The notes beneath the pieces are model-generated. The model had not been told where the DNA came from and made no database searches. It worked only from the letters and a program-made list of their open reading frames with translations. DNA of 64,000 bases from Urechis unicinctus (lineage: Eukaryota > Annelida > Polychaeta > Xenopneusta > Urechidae), in NCBI GenBank assembly GCA_034190875.2, contig CM067357.1, positions 23,164,875 to 23,228,874 on the forward strand, written 5' to 3'. Made by a program: the position numbers and the translations under genes. This document shows positions 16,740 through 28,843 of the stretch, in pieces (within the stretch, counting starts at the first letter, position 1; the number at the start of each line of letters is the position of its first letter).

Positions 16740-18020
16740 CAATTCCCGCCCCTTTACATGATACTACATCCCCCCATAGAGAGACAGCTGTTCCTTGTCC
16801 ATTGTCCGGTAAACTTTACGAGGCCGGCGCCAAGAGGCTACACTAAAATCTTCCCATGGATAATAAGTTATGGCCGATCCAATCAACTATTTGATGTGTT
16901 CGTCGGGCGGTAATCGTCAGGAACAACCCAACCGCAAGACGAGGCACGATATCATCGTGGGACAGAGGACAGCAACTTGCAGTATGCGGTCGCCTCGTTC
17001 ATTGTTGTTTTACAGCACGTAGTGTCATGAAGGGGACGATGAACGTAAGACGCGTCTCTGGCGTGCGAGCGGTGGGCTAACTACGGTAGGGATGGTCAAC
17101 TTGTAAAAGCCGGACATTGGAAATGCGTTTTTTCTATTTGGGCCGATTGATTGGATGTTGATGACAGGCGCAGAGATTAGCCAACCACCAAAGCAATTCG
17201 TATTGATTCACTACCCATTCACTGACGCAATGGGCTATATCTTATGGAAAAACGTCGGGTTATTAATACGATTAGAGCCTTATTATTGCCAGATCGACAG
17301 ATATTTATTAAACCAGCCATGGACATTTTCTCTCACAGTCCTGAAAATGTATATCACATTATAACCCATTACTATTAATTTGCTCATAAAAGTGTGTAGT
17401 TCTCAAATTATTCTGACCACAAAGTTAATATAACTAATGTGACAGCGCGACAGAGTGCGACCGACCGAGGATGCATCAGTATCGTGTTATTGAGTCTCTT
17501 ATGATAACTAGTAAGAACCTTCCTCCCTCGTGTTTCTCGTCCTCAGGCGCTCTCTCCGTTCGCCTTCCTTGTGCGCCCTTTTCCGGTCTCTGAAACAGTT
17601 TCCTCACTACGAAGTCATTAACAGCCGTGGATAACAAGTCAGTTTCACACGCTTTGAACTCGGGTCGTTCAATGTCACCTTACTTACAGCGTTTGTTGCG
17701 AGTTTGATGGTTCGTAGAAGCCACACACAGCTGCTGTATATGCTATATCCGGGATACATAATAAATAGGAAGACGCGACTGCTTTAACTTACCCATTCTC
17801 ATCGCTATATTCAGCTTTTTAAAAAAGGAAAATACTCATCTACACTACACATCTAATTACAGCTTGTACATGATTTAAGAATTTTGCTTCTTGCGTTTTG
17901 GAAGCAGAGCCCCAACAGGAAGGCGAATCGGTCACGACCCCCAGCGGGCTCGACTCTGCCGGAAGCTACGCTTCCTCTTAGTTTGTCGTGAAACTAACGT
18001 GACCCTAGGCCAAAGTGCCA
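16740..18020. other. GC-richer patch with C-rich runs
   Basis: Two sub-blocks, about 16,730-17,140 and 17,440-18,020, are visibly richer in G and C than the surrounding AT-rich sequence, with CCCC runs near 16,740-16,785 and CG dinucleotides (GCGCGACAGAGTGCGACC near 17,443). This could be a regulatory or exonic island, or a remnant of inserted DNA. I find no long open frame across it, so its role is open. Confidence 0.4.
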
Positions 18021-20216
18021 ATTTCGTTTGACGCTATTCATCGCTTTGAGTAAAACATGGGAGAGTGACACCTTGTTGACGTGTTGCCCATATATCTTGT
18101 GGCCATCACTGCGCCGCATATTCATCCCATTGCATGATATGTATCATGTTTTATGCTCTATTGATTGAATGCGGTGCCTTAATGACGTTTCACCAGTTAA
18201 CACCATTCACTTGGATGATAATCAAATGTCATTTGGAAACATAATGAATCGCAATGTCAATTACTTGAGTATGCATATAGTTTACAAATCTACTGGCGCA
18301 GACTTTCGCTAATCCTCGTATACAAATTTATGCTATTTCACTGCACGACATTTCTGCATTCGGCACAAAAATAATTCTTGGTGCCTTCCATTAATAATTT
18401 TCTAAGCAGGTCACATTTTCCGACGAGTTTAGTATGATAAATATACCTTACAACGAGGTAACTTTTTATATCTGCGCTTCGTGAGTGTGAGTTTATTTCC
18501 TATGTCACGTGTACCTGAACCTGGCAAATTGCTTTGTAAAATTTCTGTCGCTAGCAATTGGTCATGTGCATGAATTCAGATGCCCATCCAGTAAAATTAA
18601 TCGTTCTTCTTGTACAAGAGCACATCGCAATTTATTTACTTCAAGCCGCATCCATTCAATGAAAAGACGAATAAAATGTGATAAACGATCGCTATCAAAT
18701 ACGATCGCTTTTTAGAATAGATCATCATTCAATAACTAGCCGTCCGATTAGCTAGGTAAACAATATGTTGGGCTGACATGGCTATAAAAGATGGATTATG
18801 CATCAATGTGATTTTTAAAATGTGATTGTAGAAAATATTTGTCCGAATGTTCATAACATTTTCACAAACATTGCCGAACCATGCATTCATAACGGAATCG
18901 GACATATCTTACTACAAGCGTTTGGTGTCTTTTTCAGCAAATACCAAATGCACCAACTCGAAATGTATGTAAAGCAATCCATGCTTCATTGTACATATAG
19001 CCCGACGCTCACTAACACGGTCTACACCACTTCTTCAGGAACAGACAACACTTAATTCGAATACGGGAAGTGTTTGATAACAATTACGGTGGATTCCGGG
19101 ATGCAGTGTGCAATACGTACTGTACATATTTTGCATCCTCTTGCTGGCCAACAAGGAGCTACAATCTTGTCAGGTAATTAGTATTCGGCAGACATGGCGA
19201 TGTTACTGCGAGTGTTGATTGTACGACTCATTAGTAGATATTCCTCTTTATTGACTATCTAACTCCCTTTAGCAAATATACTCAATTACGATCCCACGTT
19301 CGTGGCCCTTTTCTCAGGCAATTGTGCTGCAAGTTCAATTATTTCCCCATGCAGTGGGAGGGATTCTTATCTATTGACATTCCTTTACAAATTGCCCTTT
19401 ACAAATATGGTCTATCAGGGTCCCATAGTCGCGGCACTTTTACGCTGGTTATTGCTAATATAGCTCTTTAAAGAACACCTGGATGTGAGTTAACTAGCTT
19501 GTTATTGTTTTTAAACGGCACACAAGTACCCATTGCGTTGAAAATAAATGTGTAGACGACGTGTTGCTACCAGTTAAGATGATATGCAGAAAATGTGTTC
19601 ATTGTATTCGATTATCGGAGATGGTACTGCCGCAAATACAAATCATTGTGACATGTGATCTTGTCGTCTAGACAATATATCTGCACTCGTGCAACAATTG
19701 CATCATCAAATTATATAATATTATCATACGCCCCAGTTACGAGTAATTTGTCGCCGAAATCTGTAAAGATCATGCCAGAGAGTGCTTCATAAGAGTGGGG
19801 CAAATATCTCATAAATAAATACTTGATAACAAAGAACATTATTATTCATCCAGTGACAAATTCTGCTTAATCACTTCCTTGATGATTGTGAGGAAATATA
19901 ACGATAGCAAAACATTGGCGCCTATCCATCTGGTTTCCGACATGCCTATATTGCTTTCGTTAACGCGCACGCACTTCTTTGTGGCTTACATCAGCCTAAC
20001 CTTTACCAGCCAAGTGGCTTGAATTATATAATGCACTCTATCATTAGCTTTCAAATAACTTGAATCGATGACAGATTTGGCTATTCACAGATCTAAGCTA
20101 TCATATTTGAATAATGCTGTAACGTATTTTTGAATTCGACTAGAACATGCCATGTGTGGCTTAACAACAAGCTACATAGCCGTTGGGCTTAATACATCAT
20201 ATCATTAGACAACACA

Positions 20217-20430
20217 TTGAACAGATTATTTCAGTCCGTGTCCGAACCATCATCGGCCTAAATAATATATTACAACATCTCCATAAAACTGTTAATCCGA
20301 ATTTAATTTAACTTATCTGATCACATTGAACAGACTATTTCGGTCCATGTCGAACAACCATCGGTCTGGGATATATATTACAATATCTTCATACAATTGT
20401 TAATCCGAAATCTATCTTACTAATCTCTGC
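20217..20430. repeat. 109-bp imperfect tandem duplication
   Basis: The unit starting TTGAACAGATTATTTCAGTCC at 20,217 recurs at 20,326 as TTGAACAGACTATTTCGGTCC. The ATTACAACATCT / TTAATCCGAA words follow in the same order in each copy. Divergence is about 15% by eye. Only two copies are seen. Confidence 0.8.
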
Positions 20431-22078
20431 TGCATGTGTGGGAATAATTGGTCCCTCCTACAAATTGCACTAATTACACTTTTCCAACATTTCCGCTATG
20501 GACATGTGTTAATGGTATATTGAGAACTTATGTTCTATCAAGGATTTGATGAGTTATTTCATTCGCTCGTACAAAATTTAATCAGAGGAGAACACCTCTG
20601 TATAAAAATGCGTACTAAACATCCCCTAGTTAAGAATTTGCGTCTGGGTGATATTACCCTGGCTAGCATACGTAGTATGCTCATGGGCGTTTCGAAATAA
20701 TTGGGTGTGCACAGCATAAAATTCACGCAATTGGTTAATCTATCAACCTGTGCACATATAGCGAATTTCAACGTGCATATATTTCCACCATTTTCATTAG
20801 TTAAGTGCGCGGGTATTATATTATTCGCCCTCATTACATGAGATGTCTTTTGAATGCCATGTTTCAAGAAAGGTAATACTGCTTGTTCCATCATATCTGC
20901 ACGCACGTTTAGATGGCGGCGTTTATATGCTAGAAATAGTAGCGATTTACTGCTCCAGTCATTTTATTCTTCCAAAACTATTAGTGCCGTAAATGATAGA
21001 TAGCTTGAAATTAAATACTATACTGTTCTCCAAAAGCTGTCGCGGCACAAATGAAATCATCTTCTGCCGGATAGGCGCAGTGCCAATACAGAGGAGCGAG
21101 TGGAGGGGCACGTTTTGCTGTGGGTGTTAATGCGCGTTACAGTCAGTACATGACAGATGGATTTGTTTAGGCGGCTGCTATTACATTTGCTTTCAACAAA
21201 ATATTCATTGATGACAAATGAGCTTCTAAGACACATTGGGAGCTGACAACCGTGTTTTGGTTGACAGATCATAGATCAAACTGATATAGCAAATCTTAGA
21301 TTGCGACCTGCACTTTGGACGCAATGATGTCAAACTTGGTAACAAAGAACCATGTTGAACATTGATTCATAGATCAATATCTGTATTTTGCATGCATTTA
21401 ATTGCTCAATATTTGTTGTCAGCAGTTGTAAAATTAGCAGTAACCTTTTTCATACGATTGAAAAGAAGTGGAAACGTCGCTTTTCAAGCCTTTCATAGAA
21501 TGGTGATTTTGGTTAACTCATCTTGTGCGAAACTCATTATCTGTTGATCTGCATATCCTTTGTTATGACAAGAAAGGATTTATAACCATTTCCATGGGAA
21601 AAATATTGATGAACTCTGTTGGTATAACCGAGAAAGCATTCTGACTTAAAGGTTCAGGAATTTACGATCCGGAAATAACATGACTGGCAGATTAATATAG
21701 TAATTACATTTGGATATCACTAACATCATGGAATTACGCGTTCGATATCGAATAACGGTAAGCTCATTGGCATGACCACCCAATGTCACTCGTATAATCA
21801 CTGTGGTATAGAAAACGATAGACATAAGTTGACATGTGATCGATTCTAAAGTAGACGAAAATGTACTATATAACCATTTCATGATATTGTTTGCTTACAA
21901 ATAGGCTGGGCCAGCTCAGTTGGTAATTAGTAACCATATATGGCACTGTGCATATATTTATCCCCGGATTTATCAGGGTCGCTAGACTGTTATTGATGCT
22001 TCACTTGAATAAATGACTTCATGGAAGGTATGCCTACAGCCACTTTAGTCAGCATTATGCATATTTGAGGGTTCTTAC

Positions 22079-22312
22079 AGTCAACTTCAGTTTGTGTTTT
22101 ACAGTGAAAGCCTGTGATATAAGTGGTAGGGAGGAGTTTGTTGCAATCCATTGTAAAAACAATCGTGGTCCCTGCTTGAGCAGAAAGAGTGCTATCAATC
22201 TATTTACATGGTTTGTTGAATGAGAATTATGGACGAAGTGTCTAGCATTCACTTGTTTTAGCCATCTTGCCGAAGAGCATGCGTAATCAATGCGTCTAGA
22301 TCCATTAAACAT
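22079..22312 (-). pseudogene. Possible first coding exon, ATG to GTAAGA donor (copy A)
   Basis: An ATG-started block of 78 codons ends in phase 0 at a GTAAGA donor-like site. The unspliced frame runs only seven more codons to a stop. Copy C has the same block at 60,584-60,817 with no indel and the same donor. By eye, about 11 differences between the copies change the amino acid and about 3 are silent, so there is no sign of purifying selection. The product begins MFNGSRRIDYAC, is basic, and matches no family I know. I could not place a following exon in phase. It is the terminal member of the same-strand chain of open blocks. Confidence 0.3.
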
Positions 22313-23291
22313 ATTTGTTTTGTGATTTAGTTTCGGGCGCGCGGATGTTATTTAATCGGCGACTTCCTCACAATAGCTGAAGAGTAACATCTTGTCTACG
22401 CTCAGCTAGCGCAGTATTGATTTGGTATTTTCGCCGCATCAGTACCAATATGATAGTCTGCAACAACAAATATACCACATTGTGAACATGACCAGTTAAG
22501 CGCTTGTACAGATATATGCTAGGAGCGATTGCGTATTACCGATGGTAATCGGATTACCAAAGGTTACTCTCAAACATTTGGATGTATGATTGTACAAAAT
22601 GAAAAAAATGCGCGTGTTGAGAAGATATGGCGCCAGATTATGCCGCTTGAACTGACCTCAACCAGTGGCTGCTAATTCAGTAAGTCCTTTCGCAGCTGTA
22701 ACACAGGTAACGTCTTACATTCAACGTGTGTTCTGTTACACAATGACAACATAAAACACATTAACAACATGATAAAAATATTCATATCTAAGCATTAAAA
22801 TATATCCTTATCTAGCATACATTATTATACTTAAAATGTACGGAACGTTTCTGTGTAACCCTTAAAAGAAGCCATTGGTCCGAACGTGCTTGGATTTGCA
22901 TCATTTCAATTGTGATTTTGCTTGTTTTAATGTAACCTGTAACTCGTAAGAGCATCATTTGATGTGTTAAACCATTCGGGCCGCTTCAATTAAACACCCA
23001 GTAAGATCATGAGTATTACATTTAATGCTCATTTTGTAAATTACTAAATATTGGAAAATCGTGAAATAAAGTATGTTAAAAGAATATATGATAACCGAAC
23101 AGGACGGACGATGCTGCAGAAAGTTGCTACTGATCTGAGCGTGCAAATCCGAAAACGGTCAAAACACTAAAATAAGCACAATATCCACACATTGAAAGCA
23201 CGCTTCGAAGGTTTCTAAATCACAGTACATTAGCTTAGATATCGAGGCGCACGATCTTCAGTATTATTCGCTGGTAACTTAATCACAAAAC

Positions 23292-23849
23292 TTAAAGTAC
23301 CATCTGCTTTATTCCAATGTAATAACATCTTTGGCCATCAAGAATCCCGGTCAATTCTTGCAAGCTTTGCACTTCTTGTAAGCGATAACAGCAAGTCAAT
23401 GTTAGCGAAATTACCAGATTTACATAATTTGATAAATAGTGATTAATTGCTGTTCGTGAACGGTAAATTATGAAGCAAGTACAAGTGCTGAATCGACTAA
23501 CGGTTAGTTGTTGTTGAACGGTCTGAGTTTCAGTCGGAGCATCGAAATCAGTTTTGGCAGCATTTGTCCGTAGAATTTCTAACAAGTCGTTTACTAGTTC
23601 ACCTGAGAGAAAAGTTTGTGCGGCTTTTGCTAATGGACTAATGTACGCAAGACAGACCCAGCTATATTCTACGTTCAAAACATATAATACGTTGTTCACG
23701 CTGACAGCACCGACGCTAATGTAATGCTTGTTGTTTAAGTAAAGGATGTAACTTCTTTTAGCTTCTGCAATAAGCGACTTACCACTAAAAACGTTATCCT
23801 CCAAAGACCTGTACCGCTTTATTCTAATCTCAAGTTCGGACCTTGTCAC
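23292..23849 (-). pseudogene. Longest non-repeat open frame, 185 codons, unknown protein (copy A)
   Basis: This is the one open frame whose length is hard to get by chance at this composition. It contains Glu/Lys/Arg-rich starts, a GKSLIAEAKRSY stretch and a mixed hydrophobic segment around residues 45-70, but no motif I recognise. In copy C (about 59,043-59,550) it stays aligned for about 170 codons with one 9-base in-frame indel, but has TGA at two positions where A has TTA, and a TAG near the end. In D it is broken by several stops. A/C differences are mostly replacing. A strong GTAAGT donor-like site lies inside it (in GTGGTAAGTCG), so it could also be part exon, part intron. Confidence 0.35.
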
Positions 23850-24388
23850 AAATCAGTTGCTGATGGTACGTTGTGCGTATTGATATAGACGAATATATTG
23901 TCCAACTTTAGCAATGATAAATAAAAGGTATAAAGGCGAGATTTTGTGATTTTGCTATAAGACAAACATGCACTTTAATTATTATGTAAACAGCAGCCTT
24001 ACTGTCGCCACATTAACTATCCTGTTTAGCTTTTAACATGTAAATGAAAAATGAAAACATTCAGGACAGCTATAATTGATGACGATGGTTGATTTTATTT
24101 ACATCAGAATTGTCGTCTCTTAATCGTTCAGGGTTCCATTAGGCCAATCCACAACGTGAAAAACACTAAAATAATGGTAGAATAAGCTGATCATATCAAA
24201 CTTTTATGTTCGGCCTTCGGCAGACTAGCGGCAGTATGCACACACCTACAGTAAAAGGCTAATGCATACAGAAATAGTTTGCATGTCGGCATAGTTTCTT
24301 AAGGTGAAATGCTGCCATTGATTAAATGTGGTACTAACAGCATTAAACTTTTCTTGCAGCACCTACAAGTGCAGAAATTTGGTGTTAA

Positions 24389-24604
24389 CTACCTCTTGGA
24401 CCAGCTGCTAAGATCGAAAATATGCCAACATGCAACGTAACGTGAATTTTGCACTCGAGCGACGGAGCAAACGCCAAAGGTAACAGCTTGAGTAAAATTG
24501 TAAAGCTCGGGGTTTATTTTTAGGTATAAATTGCTAAACACAATAGTAATTACCAACATGTATACGTCGAGGGGCAACCAGATTTCTTCCCGAATTGCGT
24601 CCAA
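24389..24604 (-). pseudogene. Open block of about 70 codons, unknown (copy A)
   Basis: Hydrophobic in its first half (LPLDVYMLVITIVFSNLYL), so a single membrane-spanning segment is imaginable. No ATG starts it. Copy C carries the same stretch near 58,205-58,475, broken by a TAA in its fourth or fifth codon and by a 70-80 bp insertion in the middle. B and D lack it because of their shared deletion. No known family. Confidence 0.2.
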
Positions 24605-25445
24605 ATGAACGAAGTACGTAAAGACACTTACAAATGCTTCAAACCAGGTTGGTATATATTCCTGTCTTCAGCTGTGTTTGCAGTAACAACAATAGTATTA
24701 AAACGCAATAAAACGTATCATTAGGTCGTCTTGTACATCATATATTGCCAAACGAATGTTGAATAATATATCAAGCATGTGATCTGGCACAATGGTGGCA
24801 CTGGCAATGCTTCTTGCCTGACGTGCGTCATATCCGGCAAACACAAACCAGCTTCTGCATTATCGCCGCTTCAGCTTAACCACGCAATGGCATTTTTATA
24901 ACCCTCCTATCAACTAAACTTCATTTAACCTGTGCATTTAAGACGCAATGTAGAATGAGTGCGAGCGGATGTGAAAAGTCAGCAACGCAAAAGCAGCTTA
25001 ATATTGAGTTCCTGTCTTTGGCCATGAAATCAGGACCTCACAATTCACTATAGCAACAGTGCAAATAGTTAATGGAAATGTAGAGATTGGAGAGGGGCCA
25101 TTAACATTACAACTATAGATTTATGACCGAAAAATAATGAGTTAACTGAAATCAAAGCACATAGAATTCGTTTTTGTGACATATTCTCCTCAGTTTATGA
25201 ATAGATAGTAAATAATTATGCTTTTAGCATATCTCGCTTATCCAAATACGCAATGCCTGCATGCAGGTAAATCAAATCATCAGGTTTTGTTTGTGCCCTT
25301 ACCTGGAATGATGTGCTACTTGGCATACCGACATTATAATACTAAGGCTTAACGATGATGGTTCATGGTCGATATAAGTAGCTTGGATTAAAAGTAAAAT
25401 GTTATATTGATATATATACAACGTATTTAATGCAACGACAAATGG

Positions 25446-25733
25446 CTATGATAGTACCATTTGCCAGCATCCGGTGTAAGTTGTAGTTCTTACAAAACCA
25501 CAATTTACTATCACATGTTGAAAGATCTTAATATCAAACACAAGCAAATTGTGTAGAATAATGGTCGGTCGACTGCTGTCCACGGTACCTAACAGTTTAT
25601 ATGCGATGCCAATTGCATAATATTCGAGCTGTTTATGTATTTTTTGGTTATCAATAAGAAGCATCAAGCATTCAATTTGCAACCTCATACAGTTTGCGTT
25701 ATATTTAAACCAATTAATATTTATTTGCTTCAT
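25446..25733 (-). pseudogene. Open block of 95 codons present in all four copies (copy A)
   Basis: The core reads NWFKYNANC...QIECL...LIDNQKIHKQLE...AYKLLGTVDSSRPTII...NLLVFDI. The same frame occurs in B (34,126-34,332, minus), D (46,977-47,183, plus) and C (from about 56,236, plus). B and D stop just after VFDI, while A reads on for 25 codons. C has TGA where the others have TGG (Trp) in the NWFK word, and a TAG after VFDI. Differences are mostly replacing. In A it sits 25 bases downstream of another conserved open block (25,744-25,983). No family recognised. Confidence 0.3.
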
Positions 25734-25743
25734 TATGCAAAAA

Positions 25744-25983
25744 CTACATCACAAACGCTTTTAAAACCACGTATGCTATAATCCCAATCATTCGGGGCGT
25801 AAACAAATAAGTTAGCGTAAAAAATCTCCGAACTATCGCTGCATAGAAATCATTACAAATATTATCAAAACATCTGGTTAGTAGACGACATTGCTCGTGA
25901 ACGTTGACTGTTCCACTGTGCGGCTTAGTCAATATGACTTTCATAATGATATATATCGAATTGGATTGTTCTATTAAACTCAA
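25744..25983 (-). pseudogene. Open block of about 79 codons, shared with copy C (copy A)
   Basis: It contains HSGTVNVHEQC, RCFDNICNDFYAAIVRRFF and a hydrophobic IIAYVVLKAF end. Copy C has it intact at 55,972-56,223 (83 codons) with a short tail difference caused by one extra A. In D and B the corresponding frame is shifted. No ATG opens it; a TAA lies two codons upstream. In A its end can be joined in phase to the block at 25,446-25,733 by removing 25 bases. Function unknown. Confidence 0.28.
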
Positions 25984-26517
25984 GCATTACTAGCCCTGGT
26001 GACTATATTTTCGGTTAAAAAAGGCTTCATCCAAACATATTACATAATCCATATGAGAGACACATTACATAATCCACACCACACAATAAAAGTAATTATC
26101 AATTGCTGTATGAACAATACGCTACATATATAACATCATTTCAACACTGGCAATAGCAAAAAATAGTTGAAAGTGAAGTTGAAGCTGGAACAAAATGGCA
26201 GGTGATCTTGCATGGGGTAGGCAGTGTGCAAGAACGTTGCTAGGCCTCAATTATAGCGAATCAGGTGGGCTATGTGCATGCAATGATTAAGTCGTCATTT
26301 TCCTACATTTAGCCAGCTGACGCACTGCACCTACACTGGTTGATCTTAACAAATGTATGATAGCTTATGTTAAGGGCGTCTGAGAAGGCGATGTTAGAGG
26401 AGAAATTGGATCTCTCAATTGACGACAGTCTTTTCATCATTCTAGTATATAAGTGTAATTGCGCAGTTAAAGGTTCAATTTAAAGCATACCATTTTTACG
26501 GATTTAGATTTTAATAT

Positions 26518-26727
26518 TTATAGAGCACTTTGAGTGATGCGGTGCTTGTATTTCCATGAATGTAGTAGCTTGTATTTAGCAATATTTCTTGGTGAAAATA
26601 AGGGCATTGCCAACCCCAATGATAAGAATTTGCCACAGCTATGTGTCAGTTCATACTGCATAGTTCGAGGAGTGATTTCCAGCAGCTTCCTCAAACTTAG
26701 AAGATAAAATAAGCTTGTGTACCACAA
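26518..26727 (-). pseudogene. Open block of about 69 codons, three copies (copy A)
   Basis: The same frame is open in B (35,049-35,258) and C (55,291-55,494), with the words LRKLLEITPRTMQYELTHSC and LGLAMPLFSPRNIAKYKLLHSWKY. D carries a diverged, broken version near 46,080-46,260. It overlaps the Cys-rich block just upstream in another frame, so at most one of the two frames can be coding over that stretch. Unknown protein. Confidence 0.22.
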
Positions 26728-26900
26728 TCATCACATTCCAGTTCATAGATTGAACCACATCTACACAACATAGCACCACTGGGTAGTCCATTGCACAATA
26801 ACACCAGTCGACCATTAGTTAACTCGTTCGTATGGGATCGGTTGTGCAATACGTCTTTCGGGCAAACTTTCTCTTCCGTTGTTGGTGATGATGGTAGTAT
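26697..26900 (-). pseudogene. Cys-rich open block with CxC and CxxC pairs (copy A)
   Basis: A 67-codon open stretch ends ...LCRCGSIYELECDDCG..., i.e. two paired-cysteine clusters about eight residues apart, like a small zinc-ribbon or knuckle spacing. Copy C has the same stretch open at 55,118-55,321. B keeps the Cys-rich end inside its frame 35,228-35,458 after a 47-bp deletion upstream. D has lost it. A good acceptor-like site (TTTGCAG) lies about 65 bases upstream, but an in-frame TGA lies between. The spacing is suggestive only; I cannot assign a family. Confidence 0.25.
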
Positions 26901-27812
26901 TCAACAAGATAAATTATCACCAGTGGCGATGTACACAAACGCTGCAAATAGAAATCAAGAATCAAGTGTGAAATCGCTATGTTGGTAATAACATGTATGC
27001 GTGCTACTAGACGTCAATATGTATATGGAAAATGTAATAACACTGCTGTTACCCCTAATCTTCTCTCATTCAAGCGTTTGCGAACATCGAAAACTAAGAA
27101 TATTTGTTACACGTCAATTTACGGCTGATATTATTTTGCGAAATGTCAATGCGTTTACCTATTATTTGACAAAGGAGCATACCTTTAACCCACCAAACAA
27201 AAAGACGCTCAGTAAATCACTTATAGTAAGTTAGCGACATTGAAATGCACGAATGTGCACCTAAATTAACAACGCAACGAACGCTTAGGTGTTCTTGGAA
27301 TCGTATTTTATACAGTGACCTATTTGAGGCGAAAGTGAGATTCAAATCCACTGCATTAGTTGCATGAAGCTGTATATATCCATCAACGTTAGTCCTGTGG
27401 ATGTTGTTTAGTCGTTAACGGTAACCTTGATGATCATATATATCGTCCATCTGTTTTAAGCGTTAGATGGAAATACAGAACGATAGTAACTTTCATCGGT
27501 TTATTGTATAGGTATCGAGTATACTCCTGGGCAGTAGCCATGATTCCTATCCCACATAAACCCCACCCTACCCCAACTCACCCACCCACGCCCACACACA
27601 CACAAAGACACACATATACACACACTTATCAAAATACGTAACTTTGGGCATATTCCGGCTTACACCTTAATAGGTATGTCCATTTCGTATAGTTATCGCA
27701 GCTAATTGGTTTTCCCCACGCAAATAACTGTCTATGTGCGGGACATTTTTGTGTTTTATATTTATCTTTCTGTCTGAAAAAGAAAATGTTATAGGGCAAC
27801 TGCGATTACCCA

Positions 27813-28073
27813 TTACCACACAAGCAAAGTGAACGTCTTTGTATCCGCCACTTGGAATCTTTCAAGATGGTGATAGGTTGATGGAGTAAACATGGCATTC
27901 TCAAATTGATGCAAAGCTAGGTTATTATTGGCAAACATGGCTTCTCCATTAAGAAAACATCCAGTGATGCAGACGGCTTGCCAATACAAAGCACATTTGA
28001 GCAAGAAATCATCTTGGTTTGGACGTAAAAGAAAATTTTCCAGCGCGAAAGTGCCTTTTGTGCCGGAAATGGA
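27813..28073 (-). pseudogene. Open block of 87 codons, three copies (copy A)
   Basis: Reads GTFALENFLL...LLKCALYWQAVCITGCFLNGEAMFANNNLALHQF in pieces. The B counterpart (36,053-36,442) is the longest frame of the block because B lacks a 26-bp segment present in A and C. Upstream lies a GAG-GTAACA donor-like and CACAG acceptor-like pair about 105 bases apart, but the acceptor would place TGA in frame. A versus C over the roughly 200 bases compared shows 5 replacing and 1 silent difference, which looks neutral. Confidence 0.25.
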
Positions 28074-28218
28074 TCACTGTGACTTATGTGTATGTTGGTA
28101 CTACTAAAGTTTATATTTATTGCGATTAGTGTCAGATAACATGATTATTATGTTACCTCGGATGCCATCATGAAATGGATCGAGGAAAGTACAGCCGCTT
28201 CATGATGCAGCAATTATT

Positions 28219-28413
28219 TTGGAGAGCAGCGCCAAGGCGATTTCAGAATCAGAACAAAAACAACGAAAACGGGAGATGCAACTCTATAAAATAATTGTCA
28301 ACCATATCAGTTTCATGTTTACGCAAGGGCATAATGTACATACACCCTTGAATCACGAATCTCCGAATGCAAGAAAAACATTGCAAATATACTACTGGAC
28401 AAAGTCTATTTAG
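28219..28413 (+). pseudogene. Opposite-strand open block of about 64 codons (copy A)
   Basis: Charged first half (SEQKQRKREMQLYK), then a mixed segment. B has it open at 36,588-36,776, with two compensating indels that restore the frame. C has a single-base shift that ends it early. The opposite strand is also open over part of it. No family recognised; chance openness is possible. Confidence 0.18.
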
Positions 28414-28843
28414 AGGCGACTGTGTGATTTAGCCTATAAGCAGTGATGCATTTCAGCATAGCAAAATTACTATTGAAAAACATTTATATACATTAAACGG
28501 ACGGATGTTTGTTCCAGCACAATTATAAAATTAAAACATAACATCACCATCAAATATTAGTATGAAATCAACCACTCTGTCATAGTGGGTTTCTAAGGTG
28601 AACATTTCTCAAAAATAGGCTTAACATATAACTTGTAATCAATTTGGAAGAGGAGACTCGCAACAAGATAACGTTTTCTGCAATTAGTCTAGTAATTTGA
28701 CAAATACCAAACAAATGATTATGGCAGCAAATTATGCTAATGTTTATACACGAACTCTTTCATGTTATGTTCATGAAGGTTGATTATATCTAAAATATGT
28801 TCTAAAACATAAGTCGGCCTAACTATTAAATGCAACTCTACTT

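Larger units (their letters stand above)
16216..21798. other. Single-copy sequence left of the duplicated modules
   Basis: No gene recognised. It contains a GC-richer patch (16.7-18.0 kb) and a 109-bp tandem duplication (20.2 kb), both listed separately. The longest open frame is 20,559-20,906 on the minus strand (115 codons, several Cys and Arg, no known motif), which is within chance length. The left edge of the duplicated module is set at 21,799 only because its inverted partner runs into a gap there, so the true edge may lie further left. Confidence 0.55.
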
